Assembly: GCA_003647375.1 (NCBI GenBank)
Contig: QMMS01000056.1
Span: 1-19,025 of the forward strand
Origin: Deltaproteobacteria bacterium
Lineage (GTDB): Bacteria > Desulfobacterota > Desulfobacteria > Desulfobacterales > B30-G6
DNA length: 19,025 nt
Reading direction: 5' to 3'
The translations under genes were made by a program, and so were the position numbers. Below are positions 1 to 6,994 of the stretch, one piece after another; position 1 is the first letter of the stretch, and every line of letters starts with the position of its first letter. The notes beneath the pieces are model-generated. The model had not been told where the DNA came from. It was given only the letters and a program-made list of their open reading frames with translations, and searched no databases.

Positions 1-949
1 ACTCGAATGCTCCCCGTGCGACACCGGTTCCAAAAGCACCGACACCGGCCCTAGATGCAGAAAACACATAGTCGATGAGCTGCATGGTGGTCTCCGTCTG
101 CGAACGTGAAAGTCTCCTGCCCTGCTCTGGATCGAAACAGACATTTTCATCCGCAACAAAGCAATCATCAAATAGCAGTTCGCTGGCCGGACATCCTTTC
201 TGTCCCATTTTCCGCTCTTTCCTGCCCAAGGAAAATCCTTTTAATCCCGACTTCACCGCCAACATAACAAGATTCGAGGACGGTTTTTCAAGATCGGCAA
301 AAGAAAAAAGCATATGCCATGTAGAAAGATGTCCATTGGAAATAAACACCTTACTTCCGTTGACCTGATACCCGCCATCCACCTTTCTGGCATGACAGGC
401 GATGTTGCCCCGATCCATCAGGTCGGTTTCCTCGACGTCGGTTCCGGCACCGGGTTCCGTTAAGGCCAGGGATATGAGGCATGGCTTATCGTTTTTTTCC
501 CCTTCCACAACTTCTCTGAAAATCTGATGGATAATCCGGGTGTTCCATGTGGCAATCAGGGTTGCCACACCAAGATAGTGAACCCCCACCAGATTGGCCA
601 TGGCCGTACAGACGGAGGCGATCTCTTCGATAAAGTAGGAAAAGGATGGCAGATTGTAACCCTTACCGCCGAATATCCTAGGCATCCATAGTGTATACAA
701 CCCCCAACGATTGGCCTCTTTTACAAATTCGTGAGGAAGAAAATCGGGATCTTCCTGAACTCTTCTGTCCAACTCTGTAACGTAAGGACGCACAACTTCA
801 TTATTGAATTTCCTGGCTAAGGCCACCACCTCCTTGGTTTCCGAATAAATCTTCTTCGGCTGTTTGGAGATGGCCCTGAGGCTGCAGATCATGTCATCAA
901 ATTTCGGTTCTCTTTCACAAAGTTTTTTTATTTCGGAACTGGTGAGCAT
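1..949 (-). CDS. Acyl-CoA dehydrogenase, 5' part (runs off the window)
   Basis: FAD-dependent enzyme oxidising an acyl-CoA to the enoyl-CoA in the cytoplasm. The frame is open for 316 codons from the ATG at 947-949 to the window edge, so the C-terminal part is missing here. The start is supported by GGAGG about 6 nt upstream. The N-terminal helical region is followed by a segment with LALTEPGAGTD (about residues 155-165), the family's FAD/substrate-loop signature, and then by VNGSKVFISNG (about 200-210) of the middle beta domain. The final visible stretch is the start of the C-terminal helical domain. The long N-terminus before the first core helices resembles the larger ACAD subfamilies of deltaproteobacteria. 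The substrate cannot be read from the sequence. The next gene on this strand lies 0.5 kb upstream behind a terminator, so this gene is probably transcribed separately. Confidence 0.9.
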   Translation of the reverse strand, partial: MLTSSEIKKLCEREPKFDDMICSLRAISKQPKKIYSETKEVVALARKFNNEVVRPYVTELDRRVQEDPDFLPHEFVKEANRWGLYTLWMPRIFGGKGYNLPSFSYFIEEIASVCTAMANLVGVHYLGVATLIATWNTRIIHQIFREVVEGEKNDKPCLISLALTEPGAGTDVEETDLMDRGNIACHARKVDGGYQVNGSKVFISNGHLSTWHMLFSFADLEKPSSNLVMLAVKSGLKGFSLGRKERKMGQKGCPASELLFDDCFVADENVCFDPEQGRRLSRSQTETTMQLIDYVFSASRAGVGAFGTGVARGAFE

Positions 950-1025
950 AGACTGCCTCCATCATTGCTGAACATATCGCCTGGGTAGTGGCTGCTTCGC
1001 AGTGCAAGGCACATATGGTAGATGC

Positions 1026-1194
1026 TTTAACCTGAATTGAGCGATTTTTATCTCGATCTGCACCGATCTCTTTCGAACCGAGGATTCGCAAAAAGCCTCG
1101 ACAAATTCACGGGTATACCTGTGTTTTTTGCGAAACCTTCTCCATCAAGATTTTGGCACACCTCTTCGGAAAAAATCGCTCAATTCAGGTTTAA
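1026..1194. repeat. 169-bp inverted-repeat element (family 1)
   Basis: The outer arms at 1026-1049 and 1171-1194 are reverse complements at 23 of 24 positions (core AATTGAGCGATTTTT). An inner pair, TTCGCAAAAA at 1085-1094 and TTTTTGCGAA at 1125-1134, is nested inside. The whole unit can fold as one long hairpin and no ORF fits in it. One end recurs at 2987-3029, so it is a dispersed family. A non-autonomous mobile element (MITE-like) is the most likely identity. The rest of the gene-free stretch 950-1484 holds this unit, the terminator at 1339-1391 and the palindrome at 1456-1487. Confidence 0.75.
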
Positions 1195-1338
1195 GATAGT
1201 ATAGAATACATATTCATTTATGAACATAAAATCAATAAACGAATGTTGTGTATGATAATCAAGGGTGAAAGGATAGGATTGCAGAACAATCGGAGAAGTC
1301 GATTCACAAAAAAATTTTGTTGAGGATGACCTGCACAA

Positions 1339-1391
1339 AAAAAGTCCCATGGATAGTGGTTTCCAACTTCGAAAACTCCCATGGGACTTTT
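1339..1391. terminator. Bidirectional stem-loop terminator
   Basis: A perfect 13-bp inverted repeat (AAAAGTCCCATGG and its complement) ends at 1339 and 1391, with A and T tracts on the outer flanks, so it would act in either direction. It lies about 95 nt after the stop of the rubrerythrin-like gene on the minus strand and upstream of the acyl-CoA dehydrogenase gene. It therefore probably separates the two transcripts. Confidence 0.7.
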
Positions 1392-1455
1392 CCATTTTCG
1401 CAATTTTTTCTGATATCGGGGTTCCTGGTTTATCAGTGCAAACCCCCATGCATAC

Positions 1456-1487
1456 TAACCCGGAAAATTCATGAAATGTTCGAGCTA
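1456..1487. repeat. 32-bp palindromic repeat on the stop codon of the rubrerythrin-like gene (family 2)
   Basis: This unit matches the left end of the element at 2040-2071 in 26 of 32 positions and keeps the core TTCATGAAAT. Its right boundary (CTA, 1485-1487) is the TAG stop codon of the rubrerythrin-like gene. It is a solo copy of the ends of the 192-bp element described at 2040-2231. Confidence 0.7.
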
Positions 1488-1949
1488 ATCGCCCTGCTCT
1501 GCCATGTAGTCGTCATAAATCGTCTCGAGAATATTCTTATGTTTGGCCTCTTCCTGGGACAGGATTTTAAATACTTTAACAAACTCAGGTTTATCCGCCG
1601 ACTTTTCAGCCAGTTCGCTATATAGTTGCAGGGCCGCTTCTTCGCGTTTCATGGCCAGGCGCAAAATCTCCGTGTAATGCATGCCCTTCTCATAGGTAAC
1701 ATCCACCATATAGTCACTGCGCTTCATATCCGGTATCCATTCAAGCTGGTATTCCGCGATCTTCTCTTTCTGGTTACCCAGGTTCTGAAGCATGCTGACA
1801 TGCTTCTTTTCCTCTTGTGCAAATCCTTCGAAGGTCTTCTTCACTGCCTCCAAAGATTCATTCTGGCTGATCTCTTTGTAAAAAGCCACAGCTTCTTCCT
1901 CTTTCTCCAAGGCATATGCGATGATCTCGTCAACTGAATTGAAATTCAT
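1485..1949 (-). CDS. Rubrerythrin-like ferritin-family diiron protein
   Basis: A 154-residue four-helix-bundle protein of the rubrerythrin/ferritin-like superfamily, likely cytoplasmic and acting in peroxide or iron handling. Two diiron half-sites are visible. The first is E17 in EKEEEAVAFY with E47 and H50 in EEKKH. The second is E103 in KREEAALQLY with E134 and H137 in EEAKH. There is no C-terminal rubredoxin domain (no CxxC pair), so it is a short form and the electron donor is unknown. AGGAGG lies 6-7 nt before the ATG. The stop codon coincides with the end of a palindromic repeat, and a strong terminator follows. Ferritin-like storage or a ferritin-type oxidase role is also possible, and the sequence alone does not decide. 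Confidence 0.85.
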   Translation of the reverse strand: MNFNSVDEIIAYALEKEEEAVAFYKEISQNESLEAVKKTFEGFAQEEKKHVSMLQNLGNQKEKIAEYQLEWIPDMKRSDYMVDVTYEKGMHYTEILRLAMKREEAALQLYSELAEKSADKPEFVKVFKILSQEEAKHKNILETIYDDYMAEQGD

Positions 1950-2039
1950 TGAATCCTCCTGTTAGGTTATAAGTAATCAGTATCACAAAGATTGAACGTT
2001 TGTCGAATTCTTAATACTAGAAACACTCGCGTTAGATAA

Positions 2040-2231
2040 TAACCCGAGCATTTCATGAAATATTCGGGCTATCACGGAAATTTCACGAACCTGATCGGCT
2101 CTGGCGCAAGGCATTTCAGCCTGAAGTCGTAGTCATTTACTGCGAAGGCTGAATAACGCAGTGCCAGGGCCGATCAGGAAAGCCCGAAGGGTGAAACTTG
2201 ATGAATCAAGTTTCATGAAATGTTCGGGCTA
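2040..2231. mobile_element. 192-bp MITE-like element with inverted ends (family 2)
   Basis: The ends are imperfect inverted repeats: the left starts TAACCCGAGCATTTCATGAA and the right, read on the other strand, starts TAGCCCGAACATTTCATGAA, each beginning with TA. Inside are an arm pair at 2090-2105 and 2163-2178 (15 of 16 complementary, CCTGATCGGC core), an inner TTCAGCC/GGCTGAA pair, and a perfect 10-bp hairpin (GAAACTTGAT and complement) at the right. It carries no ORF. Its right end provides the TAG stop of the neighbouring winged-helix gene. The TA boundaries recall IS630/Tc1-mariner MITEs, but no transposase of that type is in the window. Confidence 0.65.
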
Positions 2232-2402
2232 GTCGGCCAGAGCATAATAGCATCTTTTGGGTGATACGATCTTTCCCTGCTTTTTGAGTTCTTGGAATAC
2301 CTTTGATACCTCTTTATTCTCCACACCGATCACATTGGCAATTTCTCCGGCTTTTACAGGTTTTCCGGCCTTCTTCATGGCAGTGACAACTTTTTTTTCC
2401 AT
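2229..2402 (-). CDS. Small winged-helix-type DNA-binding protein (57 aa)
   Basis: A 57-residue basic protein, too short for many gene finders but with a strong ribosome site (GGGAGG, 6 nt before ATG). The sequence reads as one winged helix: an initial helix (VVTAMKKAGKPVKAG), a helix-turn-helix pair (EIANVIGVENKEVSKVFQEL, about residues 20-39), and a basic wing (GKIVSPKRCYYAL). The fold resembles small MarR/ArsR-like regulators, so a local transcriptional regulator is likely, with unknown target. It lies 59 nt after the DVU0772-like gene on the same strand and may share its transcript, although a palindrome lies between them. Its TAG stop is formed at the boundary of the 192-bp repeat element. 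Confidence 0.7.
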   Translation of the reverse strand: MEKKVVTAMKKAGKPVKAGEIANVIGVENKEVSKVFQELKKQGKIVSPKRCYYALAD

Positions 2403-2416
2403 ATTTTCCTCCCTTG

Positions 2417-2439
2417 ATAAAATCGTTACACGATTTTAT
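2417..2439. repeat. 23-bp palindrome (ATAAAATCGT, 3-nt loop)
   Basis: Arms ATAAAATCGT and ACGATTTTAT flank TAC. It lies between the stop of the DVU0772-like gene and the start of the winged-helix gene. The same palindrome occurs with one change at 17179-17201 and in degenerate form at 13040-13061, always just beyond a gene end. It may act as a weak terminator or mRNA 3'-end element. Confidence 0.6.
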
Positions 2440-2461
2440 TCACTCTATAAGCGTACATACA

Positions 2462-2818
2462 TTACGCTGTATTTAGTTCACGCTGCAACCATTTTTTAAC
2501 ATCCCCGGAAACAGCCCAAACACCTTTCAGATGTCCATTTTCTGATATATATTTTTCTTTTAAGGCTTGAGGCATCGTGAATTCAGCCAATTCGTCGGCA
2601 TTCTCAGAATTCCGACGAATCAAGAAAATGATAGGATCTTTTTTCCATGTATTCACGACAAAATAGTGGGTCACATCATCCTTGGAGCGAACAACGTAAT
2701 TGCTTCTAGCCCAGTTATTACCCCACTCAAGATACAAGCGTACTGCTTCTTCAGGCGTCATGTCCCAATCAATAACGTTGATAAGTTCTCTGTTTTTTTT
2801 AATTTCTTCTAAGGTCAT
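2462..2818 (-). CDS. DVU0772-like conserved protein of unknown function
   Basis: A 118-residue soluble protein, with no signal peptide, membrane span or Cys motif, that resembles the DVU0772 family of sulfate reducers, as far as I recognise it. Visible features are an acidic N-terminal segment (TLEEIKKNRELINVIDWDMT), an aromatic block (LYLEWGNNWAR), then HYFVVNTWKKDP and IFLIRRNSE, and a C-terminal amphipathic helix (VKKWLQRELN). I chose the ATG at 2816-2818 because GGAG lies 8-9 nt before it and family members begin with this MTLEE-type stretch; an ATG 8 codons further upstream in frame is less likely. No catalytic residues can be assigned. The downstream winged-helix gene may be co-transcribed. 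Confidence 0.65.
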   Translation of the reverse strand: MTLEEIKKNRELINVIDWDMTPEEAVRLYLEWGNNWARSNYVVRSKDDVTHYFVVNTWKKDPIIFLIRRNSENADELAEFTMPQALKEKYISENGHLKGVWAVSGDVKKWLQRELNTA

Positions 2819-2986
2819 GGTGCTGTCTCCATAAAACCGCATTCAATTGTTAGAGGGCATCCACCGGCACGATCATCACAAGCCCTATAATAAGACCATA
2901 TAATGCTAAAAGCATGCCAACAGACTCTCCGCAACATGCGAATAGATTCATAAAACGAATTTATTATTCCACACTGTAATTAATGG

Positions 2987-3029
2987 GTGTAGATCGAGAT
3001 AAAAATCGCTCAATTCAAGGTTTAAGATA
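2987..3029 (+). repeat. Third, solo copy of the family 1 repeat end
   Basis: The segment carries AGATCGAGATAAAAATCGCT followed by CAATTCAAGGTTTAAGATA. It matches the complement of 1026-1064 nearly base for base, apart from one inserted A, and the outer end also matches 1171-1199. It has no partner arm nearby, so it is a truncated copy. Of the rest of the gap 2819-3512, 2819-2986 shows nothing clear, and 3166-3364 is a separate inverted repeat. Confidence 0.7.
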
Positions 3030-3165
3030 CGGCATTCCTTGTATCACGAGACAATTGTGTCTCATAATGTAAGGATTGAACCAGAGACATCAAGGGCATT
3101 CGCTTTGCAATACCAGAATAACTCTTTGCGCTTATCTATAAAGCCCAAGTTACATAACGAACAGA

Positions 3166-3364
3166 GGCCTTCGGGAATTCGTTTTAAAGTCGGGCAACTG
3201 TTTGAGCTCGTTAGGCTCCGTTAGGGCCGCCGCTTCACTACAATGGTCATAGACATATAACTGCTCACTATCATAAAACTTATTTTAATAAAGCTGGCAG
3301 CGGCGGGTCTTATGGAGCCTTAGGAGCGAGTTTTGGCTGACTTTAAAACGGATTTCCGAAGACC
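3166..3364. repeat. 199-bp imperfect inverted repeat upstream of acuI
   Basis: Left arm 3166-3233 and right arm 3299-3364 pair over most of their length. The outer ends pair as GGCCTTCGGGAAT with its near complement, then CGTTTTAAAGTC matches exactly, then AGGCTCC and CCGCCGCT. About 65 nt of AT-rich sequence forms the loop. There is no ORF. It differs from the other two repeat families in the window. It could be a non-autonomous transposable element or a large structured leader of the gene starting 150 nt downstream. Confidence 0.65.
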
Positions 3365-3512
3365 GGCAAACATCAGAACTTGAGCTTTGCGGATAACCAG
3401 CAAACTCTTTTGCACGCCCCAGATCACACCAAAGCTACAAATTGGTACGATATTTGCGTTAATTTTAATGTATATATAATGAGTGATGAAATACTATAGC
3501 TTCGAGGAAAAT

Positions 3513-4514
3513 ATGAATAACCTAACCTTCCGTGCAATGATCGTCGAAGAAACCCGTGACAATCAGTTTGTTCGCAATATCAAAGATAAATCTATTCCCG
3601 ACCTGCCGGATGGGGATGTCCTGGTGCGTGTTTCCTATTCCTCCCTGAACTACAAAGACGCCCTTTCGGCCATCGGCAACCGGGGTGTTACCAGAAAATA
3701 TCCCCACACTCCAGGCATCGATGCCGCAGGCACGGTGGAAGAAAGCAGCAACAAGGCTTTTCAAACCGGTGATGCCGTTATTGTAACGAGCTATGATCTT
3801 GGTATGAATACACCGGGAGGCTTCGGCCAGTTTATCCGCATACCTTCAAACTGGGTCGTCCAGCTACCTCAGGGCCTGACGCTGAAAGAAAGTATGATTT
3901 ACGGAACAGCCGGCTTTACAGCGGGTATGTCTGTGTTTTCTTTAACCCACACGGTAAAACCAGAGGACGGAGAGGTTTTGGTAACCGGTGCCACCGGTGG
4001 TGTGGGCAGTATAACCACGGCTATCTTGAGCAAGCTGGGTTACGATGTCGTGGCGGTCAGCGGCAAACCCGATGCCGCAGATTTCCTCATGGATCTTGGC
4101 GCCAAGCGGGTCGTGGCACGGGAAGAAGTCAGCGACGAGAGCCGGCGCCCCCTTCTGAAAAGCGCCTGGTCCGGTGTGGTAGATACCGTGGGCGGAAACA
4201 TTCTTGCTACCGCCATCAAGTCCACCCATCCCGGGGGAACAGTGACGACATGCGGCATGGTGGCGTCACCGGATCTTCCCCTGACGGTATTTCCTTTCAT
4301 CCTGCGTGGCGTCAAACTGATCGGGATCAATTCCCAAACTTGTCCCATGAAACACCGTCAGCATGTATGGAACCGGCTCGCAACAAACTGGAAAATCAAC
4401 CAGCTCGAAACCATCTGCCGGGAGGTCTCCCTAAAAGAACTGAACCCCCTGATCGATACAATCCTCAAAGGCGGGATAAAAGGACGGACTGTGGTTAACC
4501 TGGACATTTTATGA
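3513..4514 (+). CDS. acuI: Acrylyl-CoA reductase-type (YhdH/AcuI) quinone oxidoreductase
   Basis: A 333-residue member of the zinc-free medium-chain dehydrogenase/reductase family, close in size and pattern to AcuI/YhdH. Those enzymes reduce acrylyl-CoA to propionyl-CoA with NADPH in the cytoplasm. The N-terminal GroES-like domain contains SYSSLNYKDAL and HTPGIDAAGTV, typical of YhdH, and the nucleotide-binding fold carries GATGGVG at about residues 159-165. The ATG at 3513 is preferred because GAGG lies 5 nt before it; a GTG at 3483 would add ten residues. The stop overlaps the start of the metF-like gene as ATGA, so translation is probably coupled. The substrate is inferred from family membership; a general quinone/enone reductase is the alternative. 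Confidence 0.85.
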   Translation: MNNLTFRAMIVEETRDNQFVRNIKDKSIPDLPDGDVLVRVSYSSLNYKDALSAIGNRGVTRKYPHTPGIDAAGTVEESSNKAFQTGDAVIVTSYDLGMNTPGGFGQFIRIPSNWVVQLPQGLTLKESMIYGTAGFTAGMSVFSLTHTVKPEDGEVLVTGATGGVGSITTAILSKLGYDVVAVSGKPDAADFLMDLGAKRVVAREEVSDESRRPLLKSAWSGVVDTVGGNILATAIKSTHPGGTVTTCGMVASPDLPLTVFPFILRGVKLIGINSQTCPMKHRQHVWNRLATNWKINQLETICREVSLKELNPLIDTILKGGIKGRTVVNLDIL

Positions 4515-5344
4515 AAACAATCAATTTTTCAGATAATCGGTTCAATATTCTCATCGAAGTAGTACCGCCGGCAGGACCGGATGGCGGTCCGCTCATGCAT
4601 CTCCTGAAATCCATATCCGGGCTCTCATTCGATGCCTTCAGCGTGGCCACTAATCCGGTTGCCAAGCCGCGCATGAGTGCCATGGCAACCTGCGCGCTCG
4701 CACAACAGGAAACGGATAAACCCGCCATCCTTCACTGCACCACCCGGGATCACAACCGGATCGGCCTCCAGGGAATACTCTGGGGAGCACAGGCACTGGG
4801 AATCAAGACCGTGCTGGTTGCCACTGGAGACATGGTTGCATTGCAGAACCGGAATATCACCACCAGGGTTCGTGACATGGATGTTTTTGGCCTGGTGGGT
4901 ATGGCCAGGCAATCCGGGCTTCAAACCGGTGTGGTGATCGACCCCCATCCGGAGGCCAATGGATTCGAAACAGCCATCCGCCGCTTGACACAAAAAATCG
5001 ATGCCGGCGCTCAGTTTGCCGTAACCCAGCCCATCTACGATGCTGAAACCGCCGATACCATGGCCCAGGCCACCCAATCTATGGGTATCCCCGTCATTAT
5101 GGGAATTCTGCCCCTGCGAACAGCGCGCCATGCAGGCTTTCTACACCAAAAAGTCGCCGGCATCGCCGTGCCCAAACGGTTGCGGAAACAAATACAACAG
5201 GCTGATGACACGATCAAGACCGGCAATCAGAATGCCCGCGAGATGCTGGCAGCCGCCCGGGAGCGTTTTGCCGGTGCCTGCATCATGCCGCCCTTCGACC
5301 ATTATGAGGTGCTGGAAGATATATTAGATTTTGACACGATCTAA
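4511..5344 (+). CDS. metF: Methylenetetrahydrofolate reductase (MetF family)
   Basis: A flavoprotein of 277 residues that reduces 5,10-methylene-THF to 5-methyl-THF, feeding methionine synthesis and, in acetogenic-type metabolism, the methyl branch of the Wood-Ljungdahl pathway. Visible marks are the catalytic-Glu segment EVVPPAGPD (E16), LHCTTRDHNRIGLQG (residues 74-88), the TGD loop (105-107) and TQPIYD (172-177) of the TIM barrel. It is slightly short compared with the usual 290-300 residues. It overlaps acuI by 4 nt (ATGA) and depends on that upstream gene for a ribosome site, since no independent Shine-Dalgarno sequence stands out. No metV-like partner gene is next to it. Confidence 0.88.
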   Translation: MKTINFSDNRFNILIEVVPPAGPDGGPLMHLLKSISGLSFDAFSVATNPVAKPRMSAMATCALAQQETDKPAILHCTTRDHNRIGLQGILWGAQALGIKTVLVATGDMVALQNRNITTRVRDMDVFGLVGMARQSGLQTGVVIDPHPEANGFETAIRRLTQKIDAGAQFAVTQPIYDAETADTMAQATQSMGIPVIMGILPLRTARHAGFLHQKVAGIAVPKRLRKQIQQADDTIKTGNQNAREMLAAARERFAGACIMPPFDHYEVLEDILDFDTI

Positions 5345-5426
5345 CGCATGGATTAGCATAGCCATATAGATCCCATTGTAGAGCTTTTCCCTCGATATCT
5401 GAAACAGAAACAGCTCAGAGAGGATT

Positions 5427-6101
5427 ATGCCCATGATAACGACCAGAGAACCAGAACGCTTCATCAGCTATTTTGTTATCATAACCATTTCTTTTTTATT
5501 GATAACAGGCTGCTCGAAAACCTATTACAGTGCCATGGAAAAAGTGGGTATCCATAAGAGGGATATTCTCGTGGATCGGGTAGAAAATGCAAGGGACGCC
5601 CAAGCCGATGCCCAGGAACAGTTCAAAGACGCCCTGGAGCAGTTCGGGTCGGTGATAACGGTTGAAAACACAGATCTGAAAGATGCCTACGAAAAACTCA
5701 ATGCTGAATACAAAGAAAGCAACGAGGCTGCCAAAGAAGTATCCAGAAGGATCGAAAAGGTGGAGTCCGTGGCCGACGATTTGTTCGCAGAATGGGAAAA
5801 TGAACTGGGGCTCTATAAAAACAAAGCCTTACAGGACGCAAGCGCCCGGAATCTCATAGACACACAAAAGCGTTACGACGAAATGCTTGCCAGTATGCAC
5901 CGGGTTGAAAAAAGCATGGATCCTGTCCTGCGAACATTCCGTGACAATGTATTGTTTCTCAAGCACAATCTCAATGCCCAGGCCATTGGTTCACTGCGCT
6001 CCGAGTTTTCCGGCCTCAAGGTGAAGATAGAAGTCCTAGTTAAAAATATGAACGACGCCATCACGAACTCGAACCAGTTTATCGAAGATCTCAATCAATA
6101 A
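5427..6101 (+). CDS. DUF2959-type coiled-coil lipoprotein
   Basis: A 224-residue protein beginning with a lipoprotein signal peptide: a hydrophobic stretch YFVIITISFLLITGC with the lipobox LITGC and Cys29 as the lipidation site. The residue after Cys is Ser, so outer-membrane sorting is likely. The mature part is almost entirely charged, helical coiled-coil sequence (for example DRVENARDAQADAQEQFKDA and IEKVESVADDLFAEWENEL). This layout matches the DUF2959 family, whose function is unknown. GAGAGG precedes the ATG at 5427 by only 3 nt and the ATG at 5433 by 9 nt, so the start may be the third residue. It follows metF by 82 nt and may belong to the same transcript. Confidence 0.8.
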   Translation: MPMITTREPERFISYFVIITISFLLITGCSKTYYSAMEKVGIHKRDILVDRVENARDAQADAQEQFKDALEQFGSVITVENTDLKDAYEKLNAEYKESNEAAKEVSRRIEKVESVADDLFAEWENELGLYKNKALQDASARNLIDTQKRYDEMLASMHRVEKSMDPVLRTFRDNVLFLKHNLNAQAIGSLRSEFSGLKVKIEVLVKNMNDAITNSNQFIEDLNQ

Positions 6102-6327
6102 AATACGACTTATTAAAAAGTTTGGTACAATCGATTCAAAAGCCCAATTGGATGTTATTTCTATATTACAACAGTTGTTTGCATTTTAGCATCTGCAAGG
6201 AGATATGAATTGACTTCATCTGTAATACTATAGTGATAGCGAGAAACGGCACTCCTAAAGAGGCGCTGCTTCTCATAACACCTGATGATTGCGTTGACTG
6301 GCAATAACTTTCAACATAGAGGACATA

Positions 6328-6447
6328 GTGACAAAATATAATAAAAAATCAAAATTCTTATACCAAATCAAGGTTACATTGATGGGAAGCAGGCCTCCAA
6401 TATGGAGAAGATTGATCGTCAAAGCCAATATCAGATTAGTGATCTGA
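6328..6447 (+). pseudogene. Truncated pRiA4b ORF-3-like gene
   Basis: A GTG with AGAGGA upstream opens a 39-codon frame whose protein contains YQIKVTLMGSRPPIWRRLIV, the N-terminal signature of the pRiA4b ORF-3 family (typically 150-200 residues). A TGA then interrupts it. Shifting frame near 6440 restores DLKL, as expected from family members, before another stop. It is a decayed remnant, not a functional small gene. The function of the family is unknown; it is common on plasmids and in accessory regions. The gap 6102-6658 otherwise holds only the LysE fragment and AT-rich sequence without a recognisable gene. Confidence 0.65.
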
Positions 6448-6598
6448 AATTATAAGTTTTCTTCATTGTCGGCAGCCAATCATCGTTTACACACCGACCG
6501 GGAAAACCACAGTATTTTTTTACTTCTGCCCAAAGTATCGATAAGCATGCTTATGCAGCCACTTGTTACTGAGATCGATATCAAGACCGAATACGTCA

Positions 6599-6661
6599 GT
6601 AACAATGTTCAATATTTTTAAATATGCTGGTGCTGCCTATCTGATCTATTCTGGATGGCTA
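6599..6661 (+). pseudogene. Fragment of a LysE/RhtB-type exporter
   Basis: One frame reads VTMFNIFKYAGAAYLIYSGW, which resembles the K(W/Y)xGAAYLIYLG segment of LysE/RhtB amino-acid exporters. Nothing before or after it continues the family, and the MazF coding end begins at the point where the match stops. I take this as a scrap of a transporter gene left by insertion of the toxin-antitoxin module. With only about 20 residues, chance similarity is possible. Confidence 0.4.
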
Positions 6662-6994
6662 TTCGCCGTACATATCAGTAATAAGCTTGCGTAGTTGAGC
6701 GGCTTTGGTCTTTGATAATTGATCAATTTTCTTTTTCAATCTTTGTTTGCTAATTGTACGTATTTGGTCAACAGCTATCTCGGTCTTTTTATTCGCGCAT
6801 TTAACTTGGAGTCGGGTTCTCCATTGTGGGTGCACCTTTGAGGTTAAGGGACAGACAACAACGGTTTCTAAATATTTATTCATTTCATCTTGACTAATGA
6901 TGACAACGGGGCGCACTTTTTTTATTTCGCTTCCTATCGTGGGGTTGAGATCGGCAAAATATATTTCGTACCTGTTAATATTCAAAGTCTTCAT
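6659..6994 (-). CDS. mazF: MazF/PemK-type mRNA interferase toxin
   Basis: An endoribonuclease toxin of 111 residues that cleaves single-stranded mRNA at short motifs. Visible family blocks are YEIYFADLNPTIGSEIKKV, RPVVIIS (with the conserved Arg), VVVCPLTS (with the conserved Thr) and DQIRTISKQRL. It overlaps the antitoxin gene by 20 nt. GGAGG sits directly against the ATG at 6992-6994 with no spacer. The in-frame TTG three codons later has GGAGG at a normal 9-nt distance and could be the real start, shortening the protein by three residues. The sequence is AT-rich and Lys-rich compared with the metabolic genes, consistent with acquisition. The target motif cannot be predicted. Confidence 0.88.
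   Translation of the reverse strand: MKTLNINRYEIYFADLNPTIGSEIKKVRPVVIISQDEMNKYLETVVVCPLTSKVHPQWRTRLQVKCANKKTEIAVDQIRTISKQRLKKKIDQLSKTKAAQLRKLITDMYGE

Noticed and set aside
3039..3224. Small plus-strand reading frame of about 60 residues
   Set aside because: It overlaps the left arm of the 199-bp inverted repeat, has no ribosome site and no recognisable protein features.
3166..3240. Integron attC site (GTTAGGC near the arm)
   Set aside because: Only one core-like heptamer fits, the inverted arms are much longer than attC arms, and no integrase or cassette array is present.
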